Below are positions 8,519 through 17,031 of a stretch of 64,000 nucleotides of DNA, piece after piece (positions within the stretch are counted from its first letter, which is position 1; every line of letters begins with the position of its first letter). The notes under the pieces were generated by a model. The model was not told where the DNA came from. It searched no databases and was given only the letters and a program-made list of their open reading frames with translations. The DNA lies in assembly GCA_964522095.1 (NCBI GenBank), contig CAZFSO010000003.1, positions 9,521 to 73,520 on the forward strand. Reading direction: 5' to 3'. The position numbers were made by a program, and so were the translations under genes. This stretch comes from UBA6054 sp964522095 (GTDB taxonomy: Bacteria > Planctomycetota > Phycisphaerae > Phycisphaerales > UBA1924).

Positions 8519-9526
8519 TCAGGCCGGCTCGAGCCAGCGCGACGACAGCACGGTCTCCGCGTTCAATCGCTTGCGGGGCAACCGGTTGCGCGAGCCGGAC
8601 GCGGCGAGCGCCTCGGCCAGCGACTCCGGCGTGAGCCGGTCGGCCGCGACGACGATCAGGTCGGTCCACTCGCCCGCGTCGCCGAGCAGTTCGGCGCCGG
8701 CGTCCATCGCCAGTTCCTCGGCGCGCCGGAGCCGGTCGGCCACGCACAGCACCTCGGCGTAGCGCTCGTCGGGCAGTTTTTCGCTCGCGCAGCGGATCAG
8801 GCACCGCCACGGGGTGTGCCCGAGTTCCTCGCCGTCCTCGTCGAGGTTGGTCTCGGGGTCGATGTTCAGGAGCAGGCGCCAGCGGTCGCGGAGTTCCTCG
8901 ACGACTTCCTCGGCGGTGAGCAGTTCGGGCCGGTCGGGCGGGGCAAGCAGCACGCCGCGGTGCTCGTGGGCGGCGGCGTCCGCCCCGGCGGGCTCGTCGG
9001 TCTGCTCGAGGTCGAAGGCCTTGAGCACACCCTCGATCTGGGGTTTCAGGTCGGGCTCGACGCGTGCGGTGAGGATCTTGTGCTCGTCGACGAACAGATA
9101 GAGGAACGGCTCGTCGGAGACCACGCCGAAGCCGACCATGCCGTCCTCGAAGAAGAAATCGCGGAAGCGACGGATGGCGTCGGTGACGCGTTCCTTGCCC
9201 ACCGGCTCGTAGGCCATGTAGGGGTCGACCTCCCGGTACGCGTCGTGGCCGATGAAGTCGAGGATCGGGAACACCCGCCCGGGCATGAGGGCGAAGAGTT
9301 GGTCCCACAAAGCCCCGAGACGGGTGGCGGGGACGACGATGTCGTAGACGTAGCGGTCGGGCCAGGACTCCCAGTCCGCGTCGTCCTCCTCGGTGTCGGC
9401 GGGCTCGAACTCGGCGGTGTAGCCCTGGCGGGGCGTCATGGCCTCGACCGGGTAAACCCCCAAAGGGAAGGTGAAGCCGTCGACGGTCTTGCGCTGGATG
9501 GATTGGTCGGCGATGCAGCGGGCCAT
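8519..9526 (-). CDS. Conserved hypothetical protein
   Basis: I do not recognise a function. The ATG at 9526 gives 335 residues (MARCIADQSIQRKTVDG...); longer in-frame starts would overlap the start of coaX on the other strand. The protein is acidic and soluble, with no signal peptide or membrane segment. It has alternating segments with aromatic content (WESWPDRYVYDIVVPA, YREVDPYMAYEPVGKERV, FRDFFFEDGMVGFGV) and a basic end (RNRLPRKRLNAETVLSSRW). It is divergent from coaX, with 106 bp between their starts. The sequence looks like a real, well-folded protein and not a shadow of another frame. Confidence 0.7.
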   Translation of the reverse strand: MARCIADQSIQRKTVDGFTFPLGVYPVEAMTPRQGYTAEFEPADTEEDDADWESWPDRYVYDIVVPATRLGALWDQLFALMPGRVFPILDFIGHDAYREVDPYMAYEPVGKERVTDAIRRFRDFFFEDGMVGFGVVSDEPFLYLFVDEHKILTARVEPDLKPQIEGVLKAFDLEQTDEPAGADAAAHEHRGVLLAPPDRPELLTAEEVVEELRDRWRLLLNIDPETNLDEDGEELGHTPWRCLIRCASEKLPDERYAEVLCVADRLRRAEELAMDAGAELLGDAGEWTDLIVVAADRLTPESLAEALAASGSRNRLPRKRLNAETVLSSRWLEPA

Positions 9527-9632
9527 CTGGGCTCTCTGTGACGGGGTGCGGCGCCCGGGAGCGCGGGGCGGCCGCGCCGGGACAGAGCGTACGCGGATTG
9601 CGGCCACCGCGCTGGGCATACGCTGAGGGTCT

Positions 9633-10457
9633 ATGAGCACCGACACCCAGCAGCCCGGCGACCGCGGCCCGGTCCCCGGATCCCTGATCGCGCTGGCCGT
9701 GGGCAACACCCGGGCCCGCATCGGGCTCTACCGCGGGCGGGAGTTGGCCGGCTCGTCGGTGCACGAATCCCCCGACGCCGCGGGGATCGCGGCGGCGGCG
9801 GTGGCGCTGTGCGAACAGGCCGAGGGCGACGAGAACCCGGCTGTGGTGCTGTCCACGGTGCACCGGGCGGCGGCGGACGCCGTCGAGGGGGCGCTGGCGG
9901 CCGAGGGCCTGTCGGTCCAGCGGTTCGGGCGCGACGTGGCGATCCCGGTGCGCCACGCCCTGACGGACGACGGCGCCCGGACCGTGGGCCAGGACCGCCT
10001 GCTGTGCGCCCTGGGGGCGTTCTCGCTGGCGAACCAGGCCTGCGTGGTCGTCGACCTGGGCACGGCGCTGACGGTGGACTTCGTCGACGGCGAGGGCGTC
10101 TTCCACGGCGGGGCGATCGCGCCGGGCGTGGGCATGATGCTGGCCGCCCTGCACGAGCGCACCGACGCGCTGCCGAACGTCGAGTACCGCCTCCCCGAGC
10201 CCGGCGAGCCGTTCGGGCGCGACACCCCCGGCGCCATGCGCCTGGGCGTGACGGCGATGGCCTGCGGGGCGGTCCGCTGGCTGGCCGAGCGGTACGCCGA
10301 GCACTACGAGGCGTACCCGCGCATCATCGCGACGGGCGGCGACCTCGGCGTGCTCGAGCCCGACGGGCTGATCGAGACGTTCGTGCCCGACCTGCAACTC
10401 GTCGGCATCCGCCGGGCCTGCGAACTGCTGTTGAACCCTGACGACGACGCGGCATGA
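9633..10457 (+). CDS. coaX: Type III pantothenate kinase
   Basis: A 274-residue CoaX, which phosphorylates pantothenate in the first step of coenzyme A synthesis. Visible family motifs are AVGNTRARIG near the N-terminus, GQDRL with the catalytic-base Asp, and VVDLGTALTVDFV for nucleotide binding. The family normally has Asp before VGNT; here it is Ala, a departure in the phosphate-binding motif. The gene overlaps the following GTPase gene by four bases (ATGA), so the two are translationally coupled. CoA also supplies the phosphopantetheine used by the PPTase encoded at 31.2 kb. Confidence 0.9.
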   Translation: MSTDTQQPGDRGPVPGSLIALAVGNTRARIGLYRGRELAGSSVHESPDAAGIAAAAVALCEQAEGDENPAVVLSTVHRAAADAVEGALAAEGLSVQRFGRDVAIPVRHALTDDGARTVGQDRLLCALGAFSLANQACVVVDLGTALTVDFVDGEGVFHGGAIAPGVGMMLAALHERTDALPNVEYRLPEPGEPFGRDTPGAMRLGVTAMACGAVRWLAERYAEHYEAYPRIIATGGDLGVLEPDGLIETFVPDLQLVGIRRACELLLNPDDDAA

Positions 10458-11380
10458 GCCCGCGCTTCGCGATCGAGACGCCGGACGCGCCGGGGGGCGT
10501 GGGGGTGGTCCGGCTGACCGCGCCCGACATGGAGGCTTTCTTCACCGCGGCCGGCGTGCGGCCCGTCGGCATCGGCGCCTCGGGCGTGCGTCGGGTGTTC
10601 GGGGTGGACGAGGCGCTGGTGGCCCGGCCCGACGGGCGAACGCTGCTCATCATGCCGCACGCGGGCGGGGCGATCATGCGGTCGATCGCGGCCGGGCTGG
10701 TCGGCGCGGGCGCCCAGCCGGACGGGCCGGGCGATGCCGCGTCGGCGTGGCCCGAGGCGGCCGACGCGGTGGAGGCCCGGATGCTCTCGGCGCTGGCGCG
10801 GGCCGCGAGCCCGCTCGCGGTCGACCTGCTGCTCGACCAGCCGCGCCGGTGGCGGGACGAGGCGTGCACGGCCGGGCAGGCCGACGCGACGGTGCTGGGG
10901 CGTCTGCTCACGCCGCCCGTGGTCGTCGCGGTCGGGGCGGCGAACATCGGCAAGTCGTCGCTGCTCAACGCGCTGTCGGGCGCGTCGGTCGCGCTGGCGT
11001 TCGATCGGCCGGGCACCACGCGGGACGCGGTGGGGGCGCTGGTGGATCTCGGCGGCCTCGTCGTGCGCTGGGTGGACACGCCGGGCGTCGAGGGGCACGC
11101 GCCGGAACCCGTGCTGGAGGAGACGGGGCTGGCGGACCTGGTCGTCCGGTGCGCCGACGCGACCGCTGACGGGCCGCTGGCGCTCGGCGCGGACCGTCCG
11201 AGGTCGCTGGTGGTCGCGACGCGCGCCGACAAGGGGACGCCCCGCTTCGCGTGCGACGCGCTGGTCAGCGCCCGGACGGGCCGGGGCGTTGCTGAACTCG
11301 GCCTGGCGGTCCGCGAGGCGCTGGTCCCGGCGGCCGCTCTGGCGCACCCGGGGCCTTGGCGCTTCTGGGACGGCGCATGA
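10454..11380 (+). CDS. Degenerate MnmE-like GTPase
   Basis: A 308-residue GTPase resembling a shortened MnmE (TrmE, usually about 450). The N-terminus FAIETPDAPGGVGVVRLT recalls the MnmE start. The G domain has a P-loop GAANIGKSS, G2 FDRPGTTRD and G3 VDTPG. G4 is TRAD in place of NKxD, and G5 is LVSARTGRG. The C-terminal Cys motif needed for tRNA wobble-uridine modification is missing; the protein ends GPWRFWDGA. So it is unlikely to do the normal MnmE reaction. It overlaps coaX by ATGA. A role in tRNA or ribosome biology is possible but not shown. Confidence 0.75.
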   Translation: MSPRFAIETPDAPGGVGVVRLTAPDMEAFFTAAGVRPVGIGASGVRRVFGVDEALVARPDGRTLLIMPHAGGAIMRSIAAGLVGAGAQPDGPGDAASAWPEAADAVEARMLSALARAASPLAVDLLLDQPRRWRDEACTAGQADATVLGRLLTPPVVVAVGAANIGKSSLLNALSGASVALAFDRPGTTRDAVGALVDLGGLVVRWVDTPGVEGHAPEPVLEETGLADLVVRCADATADGPLALGADRPRSLVVATRADKGTPRFACDALVSARTGRGVAELGLAVREALVPAAALAHPGPWRFWDGA

Positions 11381-11402
11381 AAAACCCCCGGCGGCCGGGG
11401 GT
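11380..11402 (-). terminator. Intrinsic terminator of PEP-CTERM gene 1
   Basis: A CCCCCGGC/GCCGGGGG-type stem followed by five T residues on the minus strand, lying between the convergent GTPase and PEP-CTERM genes. Confidence 0.75.
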
Positions 11403-11431
11403 GCTGTGGGGCGAGTGGGGATCGCGTGCGA

Positions 11432-12082
11432 TCAGCGGCGCCGACGGGCGCCGACCGCGCCGCCGAGGCCGAGCAGCGCCAGTGCGCCCGGCGTCGGGAC
11501 GACCGCGCGGAACTCGGTGGCGATGAAGTCCAGCGATGCGGTGGCCCCGTCGCGCGTGTTGAACAGGATCACGATGCCGTCCACGTCGCCGGCGTTGAAG
11601 CCCGCGCCGAGGTCGAACTCGGCCAGGTCGAAGAACTCGCTGCGGGCGCCGCCGGCGGTGACGGTGCGGGCGTAGACGGCCGAGCCGCCCTCGATGGTTT
11701 CGAGCGTCATCTGGATCTCGAAGTCCTGGTCGACCATGAGCAGGTCGAGTTCGAACCCGATGACGCCGAGGCTGGCCGCGTCGAAGTTCAGGCCCGCGCC
11801 GTTGTCGTCCCAGGCGATGCGGCCCTGCTGCTCGACCCCGATGCCGGAGTTGAAGATGGCCGCGCCGGTCACGCCCATGGCGTCGAAGCCGGTGTCGACG
11901 AAGAACTCGGCGCCCTGGTTGAACGGGTTGGCGAAGACGGTCGAGGTGACCTCGCGCGGGCCGCCGGCCTGGGCGTTCGGGTCGCTCGCGAAGTCGTCGA
12001 GCACGATGGACAGTCCGGGCCCGCCGGCGAGGGCGGTCCCGGAAGCGGCCGCGATGGCCGCAAGCAGGGTTCGGGTGTGCAT
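11432..12082 (-). CDS. PEP-CTERM-like exported protein 1
   Basis: A 216-residue exported protein. Residues 1-20 are a signal peptide (MHTRTLLAAIAAASGTALAG). The body is acidic and predicted beta-rich (VDTGFDAMGVTGAAIF, DGIVILFNTRDG), like other surface or matrix proteins of this group. The C-terminus has VVPTPGALALLGLGG, then an Arg cluster: the motif-hydrophobic-basic layout recognised by exosortases. It is therefore a likely substrate of the exosortase encoded at 33078-33968. Its own function is unknown. The ATG at 12082 is chosen because it gives the signal peptide; a longer open frame upstream has no such start. Confidence 0.8.
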   Translation of the reverse strand: MHTRTLLAAIAAASGTALAGGPGLSIVLDDFASDPNAQAGGPREVTSTVFANPFNQGAEFFVDTGFDAMGVTGAAIFNSGIGVEQQGRIAWDDNGAGLNFDAASLGVIGFELDLLMVDQDFEIQMTLETIEGGSAVYARTVTAGGARSEFFDLAEFDLGAGFNAGDVDGIVILFNTRDGATASLDFIATEFRAVVPTPGALALLGLGGAVGARRRR

Positions 12083-12337
12083 GCGTCGGGTCCTCTCTCG
12101 GTTGTGGCCCGGGCCGGAGCGCCCGGGGGCGGGGCGGTGGCCGGGCGTTGGTGTGTTCACGGACCCCTCCAACAGACCACGCCGGGGCCGACCCGGCCAG
12201 CAAACCTGTGAGATTTGCCTCGGTTTATCGGGCGGCCGGGGGCCTGCACGGCCCGCACCCCCACCGGATCTGGCGTCTTCCTTTCGACCCCGGCGGGGTC
12301 GCGTGCCGATAGGGGTGGCCGAACGGAGATCGACCCC

Positions 12338-13144
12338 ATGCAGACCGACGGCCCGGCCGAACAGATCCAGCCTTCCAACGGCCAACAGTCCCCGGACGGG
12401 CTCGCCTGCAAGCAGTGCGGCTATTCGCTCGACGGCCTGGCGCCGGACGGCGTCTGCCCCGAGTGCGGCCTGCCGGTCGAGCGGTCCCTGACCGACGACC
12501 GGCTCATCCACAGCGCGCCGGACTACCTCGCCCGCCTGCACCAGGGCGTGTTCCTGATCCTCGCCGGGATCATCGCGCAGATCGTCCTGGGCGTCGTCGC
12601 GATCCCCCTGGCGATCTCGTCGCCCAGCGGCGCCGTGTTCGGCGTGCTCGGCCTTCTGGGGACCGCCGCCTCGCTGGGCGTGGCCTGGGGTTGGTGGCAG
12701 TTCAGCACGCCGGACCCGGCCTTCACGGGGCGCTTCGACGGGTCGACCGCCCGCAAGGTTGTGCGGGTGACGGTCGCGATCAACGCCGGCGTGTCGCTGC
12801 TCAACGGGGTGCTGGCGTTCAGCGGGTCGGCGACCCCGGCGGCCGGAGGAGCGAACGCGGCCGACATGGTCGCGGCCGCGGTCGGTCTGATCGGCACGGT
12901 CGTCTGGGCGGTGAGTTTCTTCGCGTCGATGTTCTACCTGCGGTGGCTGTGCCCGCGCATCCCGAACTTCAAGGCCCACCAGCGCGCCAAGACGCTGATG
13001 TGGCTCGGCCCGGTGCTGTTCGTGTTCGGGTCGTGCGTCCTGATCGGGCCGCTGATCGCGCTGGTGCTGTACTGGAACATGCTCGACTGGATCCGGCGTG
13101 ACCTCAAGCGGATCCGCGCCGAGCAGGCGACGGTCGCGGTCTGA
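12338..13144 (+). CDS. Zinc-ribbon multi-pass membrane protein
   Basis: A 268-residue protein with an N-terminal cytoplasmic zinc ribbon, CKQCGYSLDGL...CPECGLPV (about 22-44), followed by four to five membrane segments. Examples are VFLILAGIIAQIVLGVVAI, AVFGVLGLLGTAASLGVAW and VLFVFGSCVLIGPLIALVLY. This ribbon-plus-membrane layout recurs in planctomycete genomes, but its function is unknown. The ATG at 12338 is chosen because it begins a conserved-looking domain; the longer open frame adds Arg/Pro-rich, non-coding-looking sequence. The gene is divergent from the PEP-CTERM gene. Confidence 0.72.
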   Translation: MQTDGPAEQIQPSNGQQSPDGLACKQCGYSLDGLAPDGVCPECGLPVERSLTDDRLIHSAPDYLARLHQGVFLILAGIIAQIVLGVVAIPLAISSPSGAVFGVLGLLGTAASLGVAWGWWQFSTPDPAFTGRFDGSTARKVVRVTVAINAGVSLLNGVLAFSGSATPAAGGANAADMVAAAVGLIGTVVWAVSFFASMFYLRWLCPRIPNFKAHQRAKTLMWLGPVLFVFGSCVLIGPLIALVLYWNMLDWIRRDLKRIRAEQATVAV

Positions 13145-13147
13145 GCG

Positions 13148-13672
13148 TCAGCCGGCGAACAGGGCGGCCCCGGCGTGCCGGGCTTCGAGGTCGAGCAGGG
13201 CGCGCTTGCGGTCCAGCCCGCCGGCGTAGCCGTGCAGCGCGCCGCCTGCCGCGATCACGCGGTGGCACGGCACGACGATCGCCACGCGGTTGCGTCCGTT
13301 GGCCAGGCCGACGGCCCGCGAGCCGCCCGGAACGCCCAGCGAGGCCGCGATCTGCCCGTACGACACGGTCCGCCCGTAGGGGACGCCCCGCAGCGCGTCC
13401 CACACGCGGCGCTGCCAAGGCGTGCCCGGCGTGTCCAGCGGCACGGTGAACGCCGTCAGCGCGCCCGCGAAGTAGGCCGCCAACTCGGCCTCCAGCCGGT
13501 CCAGCAGCGGGTGGTCGGCGTCGACGACCGGCTCGCCGAGCAGCGCCGCGAGTTCGGCCTCGGACCGGGCGGTGCGCTCGCCCGACCCAAACTCCAGCAG
13601 GCAGACGCCGCAGTCGGTGGCGGCGGCCGTCATGGGGCACAGGGGGGTCTGGATGGTGCGGCGGGCAGGCAT
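13148..13672 (-). CDS. ogt: Methylated-DNA--protein-cysteine methyltransferase
   Basis: A 174-residue suicide DNA-repair protein that removes methyl groups from O6-methylguanine. The active-site motif VPCHRVI contains acceptor Cys136. Upstream lie the helix-turn-helix PYGRTVSYGQIAASLG and the Asn hinge region GLANGRNRVAIV. The length fits Ogt/MGMT without the Ada regulatory domain. It converges with the zinc-ribbon membrane gene, three bases apart. The next gene upstream on the same strand starts 1.6 kb away and ends 29 bp before this start, so the two may be co-transcribed. Confidence 0.93.
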   Translation of the reverse strand: MPARRTIQTPLCPMTAAATDCGVCLLEFGSGERTARSEAELAALLGEPVVDADHPLLDRLEAELAAYFAGALTAFTVPLDTPGTPWQRRVWDALRGVPYGRTVSYGQIAASLGVPGGSRAVGLANGRNRVAIVVPCHRVIAAGGALHGYAGGLDRKRALLDLEARHAGAALFAG

Positions 13673-13701
13673 CGTCGGACGATAGCGGGCCCGCGCGGGG
13701 C

Positions 13702-15246
13702 TCACACCGCCTGGCGCACGCTCGGCCCGGTCACGCCGTTGGGCCCGACGGGCGTGACGACAACGGGCGCGCCGGCCTCCAGGCGGGCCCGGGGCGTCAG
13801 CGTTGCCCGAACGGTCCGCCGCCCGGCCGGGAGCACCCAGCCCGCGCCCGGCACGGCGTCGACGCGCACGGCGTACCGACGCGTCGGCGTCGCGCCCGTG
13901 GGGGTCAGTTCGATGCGCAACCCGGGGCCGTCGCGCGTGACGACCGCGACGGGAGCGCCCGGCCTGGGCGCGCTCAGCCACGGGCTCTCCGGGACCAGCG
14001 CCGGGAGGGCGAGCAGGCCCGCGCTCAGGCGGTCGGCGACGCCCCGTCGGTTCTGCGTCAGCCCGACCGCGCTGAACAGGGCGAAGCCGGTCGATCCGGG
14101 GTTGGCGCGCACGCGGGTGATCTGGTTGAGGATCTCGTCGGGACGCCAGCCCGCGTCCGGCCCTTCGGCTTCGGGCAGGATGCGCGTCAGGTACAGGCCC
14201 GGCCAGAGGTGGCGCCCGGCGCGGTTCTGGGCGGTCCACCAGTCCAGCAGGGGGCCGAAGGGCTGCCCGGGCGAGTCGATCGGCCAGTAGAGTTGCGGCA
14301 TCAGCGCGTCGCACCAGCCCTCGGCCAGCCACCGGCGGCTGTCGGCGTACAGGCCCGCGTAGGCGTCGAAGCCCCTGACGCCCGCCGGGTGGTCCGGGCG
14401 CCAGATGCCGAAGGGGCTGACGGTGAACAGCGCCCCGGGCCGCCGGAGGTGGACCAGTGCGTTGACGTCGCGGACGAAGCGGTTGATGTTCTCGCGCCGC
14501 CAGTCCTCGTGGGACAGCGTGCCGCCGTTGGCGCGGTAGGTGTCGTGGATGGCCTTGTCGGGGAAGGGCTCGCCGGGCTTGGGGTAGGGGTAGAAATAGT
14601 CGTCCATGTGGACGCCGTCGAGTTCGTAGCGCGTCAGCAGGTCGTCGATCACGCGCAGCGCGATCTCGCGTGCCTGGACCGCGCCCGGGTCGAGCCAGAG
14701 GTGGTTGTTGTACGAGCGGACGAGTCGGGGGAACATCCGCGCGACGTGGCCGGGCGCGTCCGGTCCGATGCTCTTGGGGTGGCGGGCGCGGAACGGGTTG
14801 ACCCACGCGTGCAGGTCGATGCCCCGGGCGTGGCTCTGCTCGATCCAGACGTTCAGCGGGTCGTACGCCGGCTCGGGGGCCTGGCCCTGGCGACCGGTCA
14901 GGAAGGCGCTCCACGGCTCGACGGGCGAGCGGTACAGGGCGTCGGCGGTGGGGCGGACCTGCAGAAACACCGCGTTGAGTTCGAGGCGCTGGGCGGTGTC
15001 GAGGATGCGGGTGATCTCGGCCTGCTGGACCGCCGCGGGCAGGCCGGGCTTGCTGGGCCAGTCGATGTTGTCGACGGCGGCCACCCACAGGGCGCGGAAC
15101 TCGCGGGGCGGGTCGGGGCGCGCCAGCGGGGAGGGGCCGGGCCGGGCGGCCGACGCGCACGACGCGAGCGCGGCCGGCGCAAACGGCGCCGCCGCGAGGA
15201 GTCTGCAGGCCTGGCGTCGGGTGATGGATCCCATGGAACGGACCAT
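13702..15246 (-). CDS. Glycosyl hydrolase-like 10 (YddW/DUF187) lipoprotein
   Basis: A 514-residue exported protein of the glycoside hydrolase-like GHL10 family. The N-terminus has twin arginines (TRRQACRLLAAAPFAPAALASC) with LASC as a possible lipobox, so it may be a Tat-exported or anchored lipoprotein. The TIM-barrel part (about 45-400) has EFRALWVAAVDNIDWPS, LNAVFLQVRPTADALY and LDGVHMDDYFYPYP, the latter holding the acidic residues near the strand ends. A C-terminal beta domain (about 420-510) follows. The family is linked to cell-wall or extracellular glycan turnover; the substrate is not known. The start may be four codons later (MGSITRR). Confidence 0.82.
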   Translation of the reverse strand: MVRSMGSITRRQACRLLAAAPFAPAALASCASAARPGPSPLARPDPPREFRALWVAAVDNIDWPSKPGLPAAVQQAEITRILDTAQRLELNAVFLQVRPTADALYRSPVEPWSAFLTGRQGQAPEPAYDPLNVWIEQSHARGIDLHAWVNPFRARHPKSIGPDAPGHVARMFPRLVRSYNNHLWLDPGAVQAREIALRVIDDLLTRYELDGVHMDDYFYPYPKPGEPFPDKAIHDTYRANGGTLSHEDWRRENINRFVRDVNALVHLRRPGALFTVSPFGIWRPDHPAGVRGFDAYAGLYADSRRWLAEGWCDALMPQLYWPIDSPGQPFGPLLDWWTAQNRAGRHLWPGLYLTRILPEAEGPDAGWRPDEILNQITRVRANPGSTGFALFSAVGLTQNRRGVADRLSAGLLALPALVPESPWLSAPRPGAPVAVVTRDGPGLRIELTPTGATPTRRYAVRVDAVPGAGWVLPAGRRTVRATLTPRARLEAGAPVVVTPVGPNGVTGPSVRQAV

Positions 15247-15256
15247 AGAACCGTAG

Positions 15257-16533
15257 TTACCCGATCCTGGCCTGCCCGTTCATGTACGGGCGGAGCGGCT
15301 CGGGGATGGTGACCGAGCCGTCGGCGTTCTGGTGCATCTCCAGCAGCGGGATCAAGATGCGGGGTGAGGCGGCGACGGTGTTGTTGAGGGAGTAGCAGAA
15401 GGCGGTGGGGCCCTGGCCGGTCTCGCCGCCGGGGCGGTAGCGCATGTTCAGGCGGCGGCACTGGAAGTCGTACAGGCGGCTGGCCGAGTGGGTCTCGCCG
15501 AAGTCGCCCGTGGGCACGCCGTCGGGGCCGGTCTCGCCGCGTCCGGGCATCCAGCACTCGACGTCGACCATGTCGGCGTTCTTGACGCCCAGGTCGCCCG
15601 TGCAGCACTGGAGCAGTCGGTAGGGCAGGCCGAGGCGCTGGAGCAGGGTCTCGACGAAGCCGAGCATGGCCTTGTGGTGCTCGCGGCTCTTCTGTTCGTC
15701 GGCCACGTCGATGACGACCTGCTCGACCTTGTCGAACTGGTGGATGCGGTAGAGCCCGGCGGTGTCCTTGCCGGCCGCGCCGGCCTCGCGTCGGAAGCAG
15801 GTGGAGACGGTGACGTACCTGCGGGGCAGCGTGGCCTCGTCGAGGATCTCGTCCTGGTGCAGGCCCATCAGGCCGACCTCGCCGGTGCCGGTCAGGAACA
15901 TGTCCGCCCCGCCCCCCCGCTCGGCCTCGTTGATCTGGTAAGCCTGCTCGCGTCCGGCGGGGAAGAAGCCGGTGCCGACCATCGCCTCCTCGCGGACCAG
16001 CACGGGGACGGACATCGGGGTGAAGCCGTTCTCGTTGGCCATGAAGTCGACGGCGTATCGCAGGACGGCCTGGTGCAGGCGCATGCCGTCACCGGTGAGG
16101 ACGTAGGAGCGGGAGCCGGCGATCTTGACGCCGCGCGGGAAGTCCACCAGCCCGTGCATGGCGCAGAGTTCCAGGTGGGTGCGGGGCCTGAAGCCGCGGT
16201 TCTGCTCGAAGGANNNNNNNNNNNNNNNNNNNNNNNNNNNNNNNNNNNNNNNNNNNNNNNNNNNNNNNNNNNNNNNNNNNNNNNNNNNNNNNNNNNNNNN
16301 NNNNNNNNNNNNNCGCTGGCGGCCTTGAGCCGGCCCATCAACTGGCCGAGTTTCGGGCCGGTTTCCTTCGAGAGTTTCTTCTGCTCGGCGCGCAGGGATT
16401 CCTGCTTCATCATCAGTTCGCGCCGGGACGCGTCCAGGGCGAGCAGGCGGGCGACGTCCACCGCCACGCCCTTCTTGCTGGCGCCGTCGGCGAAGTGCTG
16501 GGGGTTCTCGCGCAGGGCCTTCAGGTCGATCAT
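15257..16533 (-). CDS. serS: Seryl-tRNA synthetase, interrupted by an assembly gap
   Basis: A class II synthetase that charges tRNA-Ser. The first 73 residues (MIDLKALRENPQHFADG...) form the start of the N-terminal coiled-coil arm. After 100 N bases the remaining 318 residues hold the catalytic core: TCFRREAGAAGKDTAGLYRIHQFDK (motif 2 region) and a C-terminal RPYMNG. The reading frame does not join across 100 bases: the true insert must be 3n+2 long. Comparison with the usual length of about 425-430 residues suggests that roughly 40-50 residues are hidden. I regard the gene as intact in the cell and the break as an assembly placeholder. Confidence 0.93.
16214..16313. other. Assembly gap (100 N)
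   Basis: Exactly 100 unresolved bases inside serS. The round number and the frame conflict on either side mark it as a scaffold gap of unknown true size. Confidence 0.99.
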
Positions 16534-16638
16534 GGGACGGCAGTGTAGGAGAGGCTCTGATAGCATCCGGGCAGCGAGGACGCCCATGAGACGGACGCGG
16601 AGCACAGCCCGAACGCCGACCACCGCCGGGGAGCGGGC

Positions 16639-17031
16639 GTGATCGGGCTGGGAGCACACGGGCCCTTGGCGCCCGCCTGGCTGGTGCTGCCGCTGGCGTT
16701 CCTGGCGCTCCTGGCGACCGCCGCCCACATCGTGGCGCTGCGGGACGCGCCCCGGGGCGCCCTGCCGGAGTCGCGCCGGCGCATCCGGATCGCGACGGGG
16801 TGGGTCATCCTGATCACCGTCCCGCTGACCGCCTACGCCTTCGGCATCGCCCAGCCGGCGAAGGCCGGGACGTACCTGATGGTCTGGATGATGGTCACGG
16901 CGCTGCTGGGGGCGATCCTGATCCTGGCGATGCTCGACGCGTTCAACACGGTGCGACTGCACCGGGCCGCGGCCGGCCGCCTGCGCCGGGACTTCCAGAG
17001 CCTGTCGGAGGGCGACGATGACCTCCGGTAA
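16639..17031 (+). CDS. Small membrane protein upstream of lpxK
   Basis: A 130-residue protein with a GTG start after GGGGAG. It has three likely membrane spans: LAPAWLVLPLAFLALLATAA, ATGWVILITVPLTAYAFGI and YLMVWMMVTALLGAILILAML. The C-terminus is basic then acidic (RLRRDFQSLSEGDDDLR). No family is recognised. It overlaps lpxK by 14 bases, so the two are probably translated together, and a role near the inner membrane is a reasonable guess. It is divergent from serS, 105 bp away. Confidence 0.7.
   Translation: MIGLGAHGPLAPAWLVLPLAFLALLATAAHIVALRDAPRGALPESRRRIRIATGWVILITVPLTAYAFGIAQPAKAGTYLMVWMMVTALLGAILILAMLDAFNTVRLHRAAAGRLRRDFQSLSEGDDDLR

Noticed and set aside
8289..10397. Very long minus-strand frame opposite coaX and across the hypothetical gene
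   Set aside because: It is Arg/Ala/Gly-rich antisense sequence typical of high-GC shadows; real proteins explain both regions in other frames.
15257..16657. Two separate broken genes either side of the N gap
   Set aside because: Both halves match one seryl-tRNA synthetase, and the frame change is explained by an arbitrary 100-base gap.
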